Of a stretch of 64,000 nt of DNA, positions 45,449 to 53,344 are shown in pieces. The position numbers and the translations under genes are program-made. The notes below the pieces were generated by a model. The model worked only from the letters and a program-made list of their open reading frames with translations. It made no database searches and was not told the origin of the DNA. Where the stretch lies: positions 992,001 to 1,056,000 of the forward strand of contig OY781436.1 of the NCBI GenBank assembly GCA_963676875.1, given 5' to 3'. The stretch is from UBA6244 sp963676875 (GTDB lineage: Bacteria; Bacteroidota; Bacteroidia; Bacteroidales; F082). Every line of letters begins with the position of its first letter. Position 1 is the first letter of the stretch.

Positions 45449-46012
45449 ATGAAACTTTTAAAAAGAAAAGAGACAAATACAACCAGATTGACAAAGACTG
45501 ATAAATTATCTGATGAACATGCAGTTGTTATAGATTGGATCCCTCAATGGGACGGAGGCGCCCCTATGCCGCAAGTTTTTTCTAACGGACGCAAGACATA
45601 TTTGACTTATTTGATCAATGAACCAGACCCCAATTGGGACGGTTCTTATGTTTCAATGATTGACAATACAAGTAATGTTCAGCATTCGCTTGCTCTTGTA
45701 GAATTTCACGGAGGAACATTTCGATTTGGTATTGCCGGAGATGAATTGTTTGGAGCACTTCCATTGTCAAATAAGGGACTGAAAGGATATGAAGCCCATA
45801 TAATTAAAAATTCTAGCTGGATGGAGGAAATAAAATCAATTCATAAGAGGCACACGAATTACAATGAAGAAAGATGGAAAGATTTTAACCACTTCATGCT
45901 TTTATTCCATGATGAAATATTTGAAGTAATTGCAAAGGACTATACAGTTGAGACGTTTAAAACCTCTTTTGAGGCATTAGCAATAGAGGTTGCAAAAAGA
46001 ATGAATAGTTAA
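45449..46012 (+). CDS. Cassette 19 hypothetical protein
   Basis: About 187 residues from MKLLKRKETNTTRLTKTD. A TTG at 45,425 is in frame but lies in the attC core, so the ATG is preferred. The mid part IDWIPQWDGGAPMPQVFSNGRKTYLTYL, DNTSNVQHSLALVEFHGGTFRFGIAGDELF is distinctive but not assigned. Expressed probably from the promoter element just upstream. Confidence 0.68.
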   Translation: MKLLKRKETNTTRLTKTDKLSDEHAVVIDWIPQWDGGAPMPQVFSNGRKTYLTYLINEPDPNWDGSYVSMIDNTSNVQHSLALVEFHGGTFRFGIAGDELFGALPLSNKGLKGYEAHIIKNSSWMEEIKSIHKRHTNYNEERWKDFNHFMLLFHDEIFEVIAKDYTVETFKTSFEALAIEVAKRMNS

Positions 46013-46018
46013 AAGTAC

Positions 46019-46267
46019 ATGTGCTAACAATACATATACTTTATGGCGCGTTTAGCTTTGATAATGAACATCTTAGTTCAAATACAAATCCGTGTGATAA
46101 GAAAGATATATCTTTCAAAGTCCGCCACAAAGCATATGCTTACCGTCAGACTGTCTAAAAACTAAAACCAACCTTCTGAGAATTGCTCATATGAGTTTTT
46201 TCTTTGCCAGGTATCCGCACACTTTGGTATTTTTGATAGGTTTATTAGACAGACTGATGTTGCCCAC
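46019..46267 (+). repeat. attC-like site 19, interrupted at its crossover point
   Basis: Left core ATGTGCTAAC, 8/10 complement of 45,424; body shared with site 15 up to TTACCG at 46,145. The TTGCCCAC part of the right core is displaced by the second promoter element. Confidence 0.85.
46146..46259 (+). mobile_element. 114-bp promoter-bearing element, copy 2
   Basis: Same element as at 45,312, with few differences. Inverted ends CAGACTGTCTAAAAAC and GTTTATTAGACAGACTG. Promoter TTTG (46,203-46,206), 21 bp, TATTTTTG (46,228-46,235), directed to the MNT/HEPN genes. Again located between G and TT of an attC right core. Confidence 0.85.
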
Positions 46268-46326
46268 AATTGCAGAAAAAAATCACTTCGCTTACAGAAT
46301 AAATTCTTTTTGATTACATTTGAAAC

Positions 46327-46647
46327 ATGAATAATGTTGAAAACAAAATATTATCGCAAATAAAGAGAATTGTCAGAGAGCAAGAGCCTACGGCTAAAAT
46401 ATATTTGTATGGTTCAAGGTCCAAGGGAAAGGCGAGAAGTGATTCTGATTGGGACTTGCTGATTTTACTCAATAGGGAAAGTATATCTTATGAAGTAGAA
46501 CATGGAATATCTTCTCCACTTTATGATCTTGAATTCGACACCGGCGAAGTCATTAGTCCTATGATATACAGTGAAAAGGAATGGAACTCGAAATACAGAT
46601 TTACTCCTTTTTTTAAAAATGTGATGCGTGAAGGAAAATTATTATGA
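46327..46647 (+). CDS. Cassette 20 MNT nucleotidyltransferase antitoxin
   Basis: A 106-residue minimal nucleotidyltransferase: YGSRSKGKARSDSDWDLLIL gives the GS motif (Gly29-Ser30) and the two catalytic Asp (Asp41, Asp43). In MNT/HEPN pairs it adds AMP to the HEPN toxin or binds it. Overlaps the next gene by 4 bp. Confidence 0.9.
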   Translation: MNNVENKILSQIKRIVREQEPTAKIYLYGSRSKGKARSDSDWDLLILLNRESISYEVEHGISSPLYDLEFDTGEVISPMIYSEKEWNSKYRFTPFFKNVMREGKLL

Positions 46648-47036
46648 CAGAATACAGGCCTGAAGATTACATAAAATACCGTTTTGGTCGTGCGCTTGAG
46701 ACCATCGAAGAAGTGAAAACGCACATAATCAACAAATTCTGGAACATTGCAATTAACAGACTTTATTATGCTTGCTTTTATGCTGTAGGCGCACTATTGG
46801 TCCAACATAAAATTGAAGCCTCTACGCATGCCGGAGTTAGACAGAAATTTGGTGAACATTTTGTTAAAACAGGTAAGGTTGAACGAGATTTGGCAAAGCA
46901 TTATACGGAATTATTTGAAAAACGACACAAAGGTGACTATAATGACTTCTATGACTATGACGAAGAAACTGTTCTAAGACTATATCCGAAAACAAAAGAA
47001 TTTATTGACCGAATCGGAGAAATCCTGTCAGAATAG
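46644..47036 (+). CDS. Cassette 20 HEPN-domain toxin
   Basis: A 130-residue helical HEPN protein with NRLYYACFYAVGALL and a following His-containing helix (KIEASTHAGVRQKFGEHFV). HEPN partners of MNT proteins are usually RNases or AMPylation targets. Translationally coupled (4-bp overlap) to its MNT partner. Confidence 0.88.
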   Translation: MTEYRPEDYIKYRFGRALETIEEVKTHIINKFWNIAINRLYYACFYAVGALLVQHKIEASTHAGVRQKFGEHFVKTGKVERDLAKHYTELFEKRHKGDYNDFYDYDEETVLRLYPKTKEFIDRIGEILSE

Positions 47037-47039
47037 CAA

Positions 47040-47257
47040 CTGTAAGCATTCGTGCAGACAACTGACCCCCAAATGACCTTCAGTGCGCCTCTCACACCCC
47101 CTGTGATGGCCATCGTGGTACGGGTCTCGTATGCGGCGGTTCTCCAGATTATGGGAAGTAAATCGAAGGTTGTTGGGGTGAGATTTGAAGATATAGAAAA
47201 CAAACAAAAATTATTGAATAAAATGCGGCACGCATCCTATTCAAACCGTTAGCAACA
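47040..47257 (+). repeat. attC-like site 20, damaged by a group II relic
   Basis: The left core is not recognisable. The right half (atgcggcacgcatcctattc, right core GTTAGCAACA at 47,248) resembles site 4. Confidence 0.65.
47055..47145 (-). mobile_element. Group II intron 3' relic
   Basis: On the minus strand it contains AACCGCCGCATACGAGACCC and GTGTGAGAGGCGCACT, the domain V/VI sequence also seen in the intron at 36,640-37,294, and a hairpin CTGAAGGTC/TGGGGGTCAG. Domain V has an insertion and the 5' part is missing, so it is dead. Confidence 0.72.
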
Positions 47258-47285
47258 ACCGAATGAATAATCCGCAAAAATATAT

Positions 47286-47316
47286 TTTGATTATGTACCA
47301 ATTCTTGGTATATTTG
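47286..47316 (+). promoter_or_regulatory. Promoter of the parDE cassette
   Basis: TTTG, a 19-bp spacer and TATATTTG, a consensus match 18 bp before the antitoxin ATG. Confidence 0.72.
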
Positions 47317-47334
47317 TAGAAAAATATTTTTCAC

Positions 47335-47583
47335 ATGGCAAAAAACACATCAATCTTATTAGGGAATTATTTTGAGAACTTCATCCATCAAAAAATTAAA
47401 TCAGGACAATTTTCTTCTGCAAGCGAAGTAGTTAGAGCAGCTCTTAGAATGTTTGAACATGAAGAAACAAAAAAAGATGAACTGATAAAAGAACTTAAGA
47501 AAGGAGAAAAATCAGGATTTATTGAAGATTTTGACCGAAATAAATTTCTAACAAAAATTCACGAAAATCATATGACTGAATAA
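47335..47583 (+). CDS. parD: Cassette 21 ParD-like antitoxin
   Basis: An 82-residue RHH antitoxin: SILLGNYFENFIHQKIKSGQFSSASEVVRAALRMFE is the classical ParD/CopG-like N-terminus; a charged tail follows. Its stop overlaps the toxin start by 1 bp. Confidence 0.92.
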   Translation: MAKNTSILLGNYFENFIHQKIKSGQFSSASEVVRAALRMFEHEETKKDELIKELKKGEKSGFIEDFDRNKFLTKIHENHMTE

Positions 47584-47882
47584 TGAAATATGTAGTCAGT
47601 CACCTCGCAAGCCAAGACATAGAAAATATTTGGCGTTATACATTTGAGAATTGGTCGAAAGAACAAGCTGATAGATACTTCGACTTAATAATTGATGAAA
47701 TCGAATATATATCAATTAATCCTGACTCTGGTGATGACTACAGTCAAGTAAGAAAAGGATATTTTAGGTCAAGAATAAAATCACACTTCATTTTCTACAG
47801 AATCAACAAGAACAAGAAAATAGTTGAGATAATAAGAGTATTACATCAGAGAATGGATGTTGAAAGTCGACTGACTGAATAA
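47583..47882 (+). CDS. parE: Cassette 21 ParE-like toxin
   Basis: A 99-residue RelE/ParE-fold toxin: SHLASQDIENIWRYTFENWSKEQADRYFDLI at the N-terminus, then YFRSRIKSHFIFYRINKNKKIVEIIRVLHQRMD at the C-terminus. ParE toxins poison DNA gyrase. Last gene of the array. Confidence 0.92.
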   Translation: MKYVVSHLASQDIENIWRYTFENWSKEQADRYFDLIIDEIEYISINPDSGDDYSQVRKGYFRSRIKSHFIFYRINKNKKIVEIIRVLHQRMDVESRLTE

Positions 47883-47895
47883 AAACGGCAGTTTT

Positions 47896-47968
47896 GTTCA
47901 ACACCACCTAAGCATATAAAAATCCCGTAGTGCCCAAGCATCTAGGGTTTTTATATGCAACGTTGAAC
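47896..47968 (+). repeat. attC-like site 21, last site of the array
   Basis: Short form: GTTCAAC ... GTTGAAC cores, with near-perfect arms GCATATAAAAATCCC/GGGTTTTTATATGC. Its left core does not match the parDE cassette start, so a recombination or loss is likely here. Confidence 0.8.
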
Positions 47969-48102
47969 GACACCAAAAGTAGCGGTATCAGGAACAACCG
48001 AGCATATGACGTTTTAATAAAATGGGGGAATTTGGATTCAGAGGCATATGCGATTTTAAAGATTTGATGTGGTGATGAGTATGAAATTACTCAAAAACAT
48101 TA

Positions 48103-48118
48103 TTGTCAATATTGACAA
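48103..48118. repeat. Palindrome with TTGTCAA/TTGACAA arms, right
   Basis: A perfect 16-base palindrome that shares its arms with the one at 25,286-25,307 near the opposite island end. Confidence 0.5.
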
Positions 48119-48170
48119 AATTACCAATAGCTCATACTAAAATATCAATCGTACCGGAGTGCCCTGCTCT

Positions 48171-48213
48171 ACTGGCAATCAAAATGTCAGCGGTTCGATT
48201 CCGCTATTCTCTA
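48171..48213 (+). repeat. Imperfect copy of the tRNA-Ala 3' half
   Basis: actggcaatcaaaatgtcag and cggttcgattccgctattct match tRNA-Ala from the anticodon loop to the acceptor end with three differences. There is no 5' half, so it is not a tRNA gene. It looks like the right attachment site of an island integrated at tRNA-Ala. Confidence 0.82.
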
Positions 48214-48216
48214 CTT

Positions 48217-48253
48217 AATAATCAAGGCTTTGCAGAAATGCGAAGCCTTTTTT
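48217..48253. terminator. Terminator-like hairpin, right copy of the flanking repeat
   Basis: AGGCTTTGCA/TGCGAAGCCT stem followed by a T-run, almost the same as at 25,124. Follows the tRNA fragment directly, as a tRNA terminator would. Confidence 0.65.
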
Positions 48254-48457
48254 GTTTGGAGTGGCCGGTGTGGTTATTTTTATCAATTTCATTCTAGTAA
48301 AATTACCCACAACCATTGTGAAAAGGCATGAACATTATTTCTTCTTCACCAATGACTAAGTAACGCGATATTGATAAATAAAGAAGGCATACTGCAACTA
48401 ATCGTCCTCCCCTATCCAAACCTCATTAATTCTTAAACATCTCTGACATAAAGCGCT

Positions 48458-50509
48458 CTACCGCACTTTATTGATTCGTTTGGTATTGGCTATGCGATTT
48501 TCAATTTGCAGTTGTACCAGGTAAATTCCGGTCGGCAATTCGTTTCCGGAAATGTCTTTTCCGTCGAAGCTTACCTCGTGCCAACCTTGGGTTAGATTGC
48601 TGATATCAATGATGGCGATCAGGTGCCCCTGAAGATCGTAGATGCGTAGGAGCATAACCTTTCCGACATCCTGATCATTTATATAAACCCGTATGGTGGT
48701 AGCATAGTGAAACGGGTTGGGGTAATTGCTGTCGATAAATGATTTGGCATAGCTTGACGACTGTTCAAGCAATGGATCTGTTGACACATAAATATTTTCA
48801 TAATCGGCGAAATAAGCAGTGTACATGCAGCGAATTTCATACCTCAGACTTAAGGAAATAACAGAATCCTTAAGCTGTGATGTTTCTCCATAAATGGATA
48901 TTTGCTGTTCCAACGCATCGATCATTTCTTTGGCCCATAATTTTTCTGAAAACTTATTGATGTGGGTACTGTCGGTAAACTCAATGGGGTAATCAAACTG
49001 GGCAAAGCCGGTAAAAGCCTCCCCTGTTAAGTTTAACACCGTAGATCCTGCGTCCTGATACCTGCCCGTAACCATCAGATAGGAGCCTGCATAGATCGCA
49101 GGTAGCTTTTGCGGTGTTGTGTTATAAACATCCGGTTTGTTGAAATTTAACTCAATGTTTTTCAGGACGGGTTTATTAATTTTTTCAAAAACACGCAGTA
49201 TTCCTTCCCTCAGGTTGTCCTCCTCATCAAAATAGGTGGCAAATCCATAATTATACGCTGCTGTCATTCCCAATCGGTACCGATCCACTGCATCGCCAAT
49301 TCCAATAGGGAAAATTCCTGTTTCATAGCTATTGTTTTGGGCTATTTCGATGGGGTCGATGGGGGACATGCCGTCGGTAAATGCAATAATGGCATTGCTA
49401 AAGTCGGCATTTTCGAATTGTTGCATGGCATAAAAAATCCCCAGATCGAGTCGGCTGCCTCCGGTTCCCACCACACTTTGCAAGAAAACTTTAGCATTGT
49501 TGATATTTTCGGCGGTTGCCTGAACCAGGTTATTCTCCCAGCTCTCCACAGAATAATTGAAGAGAATAATATTAAAAAAATCCCAGGGGTCCAGCTGATC
49601 CAGCGAATTGGAAATAGCTTCTATACTTTGTTCGAGCTTATAGCCAGTCATGCTGGTTGAATTTCCCAAAAGAAAAACAATATTGTTCGACAGGTCTTCC
49701 GAAGGAGGTGCATAATTCTCAGGCCTGACAAATAATGAAAAATGCCCATCCATGGTGTCGCTGTTGACCGGATAAAAATCGATATCACGATAATAATTGT
49801 TAACAGAAAATTGAAATACCAGATCCGTGGCAAGAAAGGCCATGGGTTTTCTCATCCTTAGTTTGAGGTGTGAAAAATCATTTTCAAGCACCTGGAAATC
49901 AGGGAGGGTTGGTATATCGAAGGAAGTTATTTCGCGGTTAGCTTCCACTTCAAAATTGAACTCCAAATGGTCGATGGGATAGGTGATAAAATCTTCCGTG
50001 GCCAGCGGATACTTGTAAGTACATTCGCCCTTATGGTAATCCAACAGGCTGATATAGGTTAGTTCCACGGACTGCACCGCTCCGGGAGCAATGTTTTCCA
50101 GTGTTAGCTTCAGACCGTTTGGACCGATGTAGTCATTCACCAAAGCAGCCAACCCACCCTGTCCGGTTCCGGGATTTGGATCCTGGGGCTCCACCTTCAG
50201 AATGGCTTTAAATGTGGTGTCGTTTCGGGTATATAACAACAGGGTTGAACGAGCATCAGCCGGAAGCGGGAAATTATACACTGCATCCACCGGGTGGTCC
50301 CATTCATTAACAAACTCTTGATAAACAACAGTTTGCACAACAACTCCATCCACCCTTACATTAACTTCAGTTAGTTTATTCCTTAAAAAATCGGCAGGAT
50401 AGTTTTCATCCTTGGGTAATAACAAACCGTCGGAAAGGGCCAGTTTGGACAGACCCAACAAAACAATCAGGAAGAGGCTTTGATAGTAGGTATATATTTG
50501 TGTTTTCAT
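48458..50509 (-). CDS. Secreted VIT/VWA-domain protein with type IX sorting domain
   Basis: A 683-residue protein with signal peptide. Residues about 35-160 form a VIT domain (NVRVDGVVVQTVVYQEFVNEW), about 270-440 a VWA domain, and the last about 85 a type IX C-terminal sorting domain (SNYPNPFHYATTIRVYI ... LPTGIYLVQLQIENR). The first MIDAS motif reads LLGNSTSM instead of DxSxS, so metal binding may be altered, although FTDGMSP is kept. Similar to inter-alpha-trypsin-inhibitor heavy-chain-like proteins. Probably an outer-surface adhesion or scaffold protein; co-directional with the next VWA gene 18 bp away. Confidence 0.85.
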   Translation of the reverse strand: MKTQIYTYYQSLFLIVLLGLSKLALSDGLLLPKDENYPADFLRNKLTEVNVRVDGVVVQTVVYQEFVNEWDHPVDAVYNFPLPADARSTLLLYTRNDTTFKAILKVEPQDPNPGTGQGGLAALVNDYIGPNGLKLTLENIAPGAVQSVELTYISLLDYHKGECTYKYPLATEDFITYPIDHLEFNFEVEANREITSFDIPTLPDFQVLENDFSHLKLRMRKPMAFLATDLVFQFSVNNYYRDIDFYPVNSDTMDGHFSLFVRPENYAPPSEDLSNNIVFLLGNSTSMTGYKLEQSIEAISNSLDQLDPWDFFNIILFNYSVESWENNLVQATAENINNAKVFLQSVVGTGGSRLDLGIFYAMQQFENADFSNAIIAFTDGMSPIDPIEIAQNNSYETGIFPIGIGDAVDRYRLGMTAAYNYGFATYFDEEDNLREGILRVFEKINKPVLKNIELNFNKPDVYNTTPQKLPAIYAGSYLMVTGRYQDAGSTVLNLTGEAFTGFAQFDYPIEFTDSTHINKFSEKLWAKEMIDALEQQISIYGETSQLKDSVISLSLRYEIRCMYTAYFADYENIYVSTDPLLEQSSSYAKSFIDSNYPNPFHYATTIRVYINDQDVGKVMLLRIYDLQGHLIAIIDISNLTQGWHEVSFDGKDISGNELPTGIYLVQLQIENRIANTKRINKVR

Positions 50510-50526
50510 CTCGATTTCGGGTATTA

Positions 50527-52899
50527 CTATTTCAAATAAATTAACTTCATTACAGGCAAGCTCACGGGCTGGCCATCAGGATCAATCAATTGACAATGAA
50601 TAAAATAAAGACCATCGTTGCCGGCTTGACCCATGTTGTCCTGAGCATTCCACGTATAAGTCAGCACTTGGTTTCCTTTTTGGAAATGTTTGGCAGAAAC
50701 CCTTTGTCCCTGAACATTAATAATTTCCAGATTTGCTTCCCATCCATTGGGGTTATCAATTTCAATAACGGTGGATGAGCTGAAAGGATTGGGATAATAT
50801 CTATACATCGTAGGATCATTTGTACCAAGCGCTTTGGTGGGCACAACAAAAGAAATGGTATCCATGCCTCCTAAACCGGCATAATGCACTTCCACCATAT
50901 CCTGATAGGCGTTTCCCGGAATAGCATTGGAAACATAGGACAACCTGTATGATCCGGTAGAATTTAACCTGCTAATTTCTAACAAAATATCCCTAAAGTT
51001 ACCGTCAATGTCATAAAAATCACCTCCGGTGGGAAACAGGATCGGGTTGTAAAAATCGAGTTGATATTGGGTATTGCCAATACAATGAGGAACAATGGAA
51101 TGGGTAAGCATTTGGTTGACCACATCCTGTGGGGTAAGTTGCGTATATGTATTATTAATGTGGTAAGAGGCATCTGTGATCCAAACAAAAACACGACTTG
51201 CCGTAGGTCGGAATTCAAATTGAGTGGCTGCCATCAGAGCCTCCAGAGAATTTTCGGGCAAGTCGCCACCCCCATGTGCATATTGTTCGTCAACATATTG
51301 TTGAAAAAGCTGAACATCAGAGGTGAAGTCATAAATGTTTTCCACTTCATCAAGGAAAGTGACCATCCCCAACCGAAAATCCACTCCCTGAGAACTAAGA
51401 CTATCTGCAAATTCGGTGATGTTATCTTTTACCCCTTCAATTTCCTCGGTCATGCTTCCGGTAACATCCAGTACAAAGATGATATCCGCCTGATTTACAC
51501 CTCCTGAAGTGTCTTTTTCGAGGGTAAAATTTTCAATTCTCAGGGTGTCTTCATAAAAGGAAACATTCTCATAGGTAAGGTCTTTCAGATACTGGCCGGT
51601 TTCTTCTATTTGAGCCTTAAATATTAAATCAATATTGGGAAAGCCCGAGAGGATGATGGTGTCGATGGTCACGATCAGTCCTGAATCGGAAATGGGTGCA
51701 GCAGGTACAAACAGGTTTCTCTTGATTTGATCAACAATTTCGTTACCGTCCATCAGGTTGAGTTCCAACACGACGAGCTTGTCCTCATAATTTTCGGGCA
51801 AATTCAGAAAAGCATGGCTATAAATGGTAGTATTTGAAGGGATATCGATGGTATAAGGCGTGCTCCATTCCTCAACGTATCCGTCACCGGGCACTTCCAA
51901 TCTGGTCCCCGTAATATTGTTACTGCCGTTGTTGATCAGTTTTACCAATGATTTGATATTTCTCGGAAAGAGGAGGTTGTTTTCGATGGACAAAAAATAG
52001 GGTAAATCGGCCCTCATAAAAACACCATCGGGAAATTCAGGTGATTTAAGCTTCACATCGAATGTAAAACTGATTGCCTCATCAGGATTAACCTCAACCT
52101 CAGGCCATTCCATTTTCACCCCAAGATCATAAATGGGAGATAACGCAGAAGTTCGGTTGTAGTGCTGATCGAACCAATTACCCACCATTAATGTGGAAGG
52201 TAAATTGTTGATGTACTCAAACTCAATCCCCACCCCTTTGGGGGCATCCGGTCTTTCCCATACATCGAATGTAGGTGGGATATTATCCAGAAGGGTGGTA
52301 TCCTGTTGGATTAATTGGCCATCGATAAAGGTAAAACCATCGCCCCACATACCAAGAGCAGGATCGAACAGCAAACCCATGCCCATGTTGTGTGGCACGT
52401 TGTCGATGTTACGGATGACTAACTGCAAGCGGACGATGTCGCCGTCGTTTTTTTTAATCATGTTAAAAGTGAAGTCAACTTTTTCGAGGTCGGTAGCATG
52501 CAAACCCAGAAGTGTATCTCCCTGATTGAATAATTGTTTGGGGGTATCATAAAAATAAAGCTCGGGATGATGAACCACGCTGTCCAGACTAAAGGAAGGA
52601 TATGAGGTTAATGCAAACGGATGTCCGAAAGTAATCTGACAATTATTGTCCAAACTATTTGCCGATAAGCCATTGGTGGTGCCAATGGTAAAATACCCGT
52701 CGGAGAGCAACGAAAAACCCGTTTTGTCGTTTTCAAGGCTCTCATAGTCGATGGTTGAGCCTCGCGATGCCCCGGACTGAGGCAACTGTGAATTTATTTG
52801 GTCATTCTCCGGAAAACGCAGATCAAGGTTTGATTTCGTTTGAGTGAACCCGGAAAAATAACAGGTTAACGATAAAATCAGCACAATAAATTTTTTCAT
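50527..52899 (-). CDS. Secreted VWA-domain protein with type IX sorting domain
   Basis: A 790-residue protein with signal peptide MKKFIVLILSLTCYFSGFTQ. A long N-terminal beta-rich part is followed by a VWA domain from about residue 475 with an intact MIDAS FVLDVTGSM and WITDASYHIN, and a C-terminal type IX sorting domain (YYPNPFSSSTVIEI ... GLYFIHCQ). A strong Shine-Dalgarno-like AGGAGGG precedes the ATG, unusual for this group. Forms a two-gene operon with the downstream VIT/VWA gene; both are probably exported by the Por system. Confidence 0.86.
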   Translation of the reverse strand: MKKFIVLILSLTCYFSGFTQTKSNLDLRFPENDQINSQLPQSGASRGSTIDYESLENDKTGFSLLSDGYFTIGTTNGLSANSLDNNCQITFGHPFALTSYPSFSLDSVVHHPELYFYDTPKQLFNQGDTLLGLHATDLEKVDFTFNMIKKNDGDIVRLQLVIRNIDNVPHNMGMGLLFDPALGMWGDGFTFIDGQLIQQDTTLLDNIPPTFDVWERPDAPKGVGIEFEYINNLPSTLMVGNWFDQHYNRTSALSPIYDLGVKMEWPEVEVNPDEAISFTFDVKLKSPEFPDGVFMRADLPYFLSIENNLLFPRNIKSLVKLINNGSNNITGTRLEVPGDGYVEEWSTPYTIDIPSNTTIYSHAFLNLPENYEDKLVVLELNLMDGNEIVDQIKRNLFVPAAPISDSGLIVTIDTIILSGFPNIDLIFKAQIEETGQYLKDLTYENVSFYEDTLRIENFTLEKDTSGGVNQADIIFVLDVTGSMTEEIEGVKDNITEFADSLSSQGVDFRLGMVTFLDEVENIYDFTSDVQLFQQYVDEQYAHGGGDLPENSLEALMAATQFEFRPTASRVFVWITDASYHINNTYTQLTPQDVVNQMLTHSIVPHCIGNTQYQLDFYNPILFPTGGDFYDIDGNFRDILLEISRLNSTGSYRLSYVSNAIPGNAYQDMVEVHYAGLGGMDTISFVVPTKALGTNDPTMYRYYPNPFSSSTVIEIDNPNGWEANLEIINVQGQRVSAKHFQKGNQVLTYTWNAQDNMGQAGNDGLYFIHCQLIDPDGQPVSLPVMKLIYLK

Positions 52900-53344
52900 A
52901 ATCCCTCCTTTTGTTTTTTAAATAGCAAATAAGCAATCTATACGGAAACAGCCCATAAAGGTAATGCTTTCGTTGAGAAATCATTAAATTTAGGTAATTT
53001 TTTCAACTTATTTATTGCCGATATCATAGGGATGCAATATAAGAACTGAAATATTTCAAAAGATAATCTTACCGGAATATCAATTCTCGTACACCAATGT
53101 ACTCCGACCAAAACATTTGGCAACGGTGGTAATGGCAATCATCAGAAAATAGCACGTATGAATAAAAAAAGGGCAGATTAATTGTAACGGCACATCAAAA
53201 AGCAGCGGCTTTGTGTTTGTTTTGTTTCACGGGCTTTGCCAAACAAATTCCTTTGTTTCAAATTGGGAAAATATTCTTGCTAACAAAACTTTTCTAACTT
53301 TACCTCGAAAAATGATTTTGTATTAACCTTAAAACAATTGATCT
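52900..53344. other. Divergent intergenic region
   Basis: 445 bp between two divergently transcribed secreted-protein genes. No gene or RNA is visible. AT-rich 3' part contains TAACTTTA about 40 bp before the plus-strand start, a weak -7-like match only. Confidence 0.5.

Larger units (their letters stand above)
47969..48457. other. Gene-free right end of the island
   Basis: No gene is seen. It holds the palindrome TTGTCAATATTGACAA (48,103-48,118), the tRNA-Ala 3' fragment (48,171-48,213) and the duplicated terminator (48,217-48,253). The remainder up to 48,457 is 3' flank of the VWA gene. Confidence 0.6.

Noticed and set aside
26939..47968. CRISPR array
   Set aside because: The repeats are long, foldable and unevenly spaced by genes; there are no short identical repeats with unique spacers and no cas genes.
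48171..48213. Second tRNA-Ala gene
   Set aside because: Only the part from the anticodon loop onward matches; the D-arm and 5' acceptor strand are missing and there are substitutions in the remaining part.
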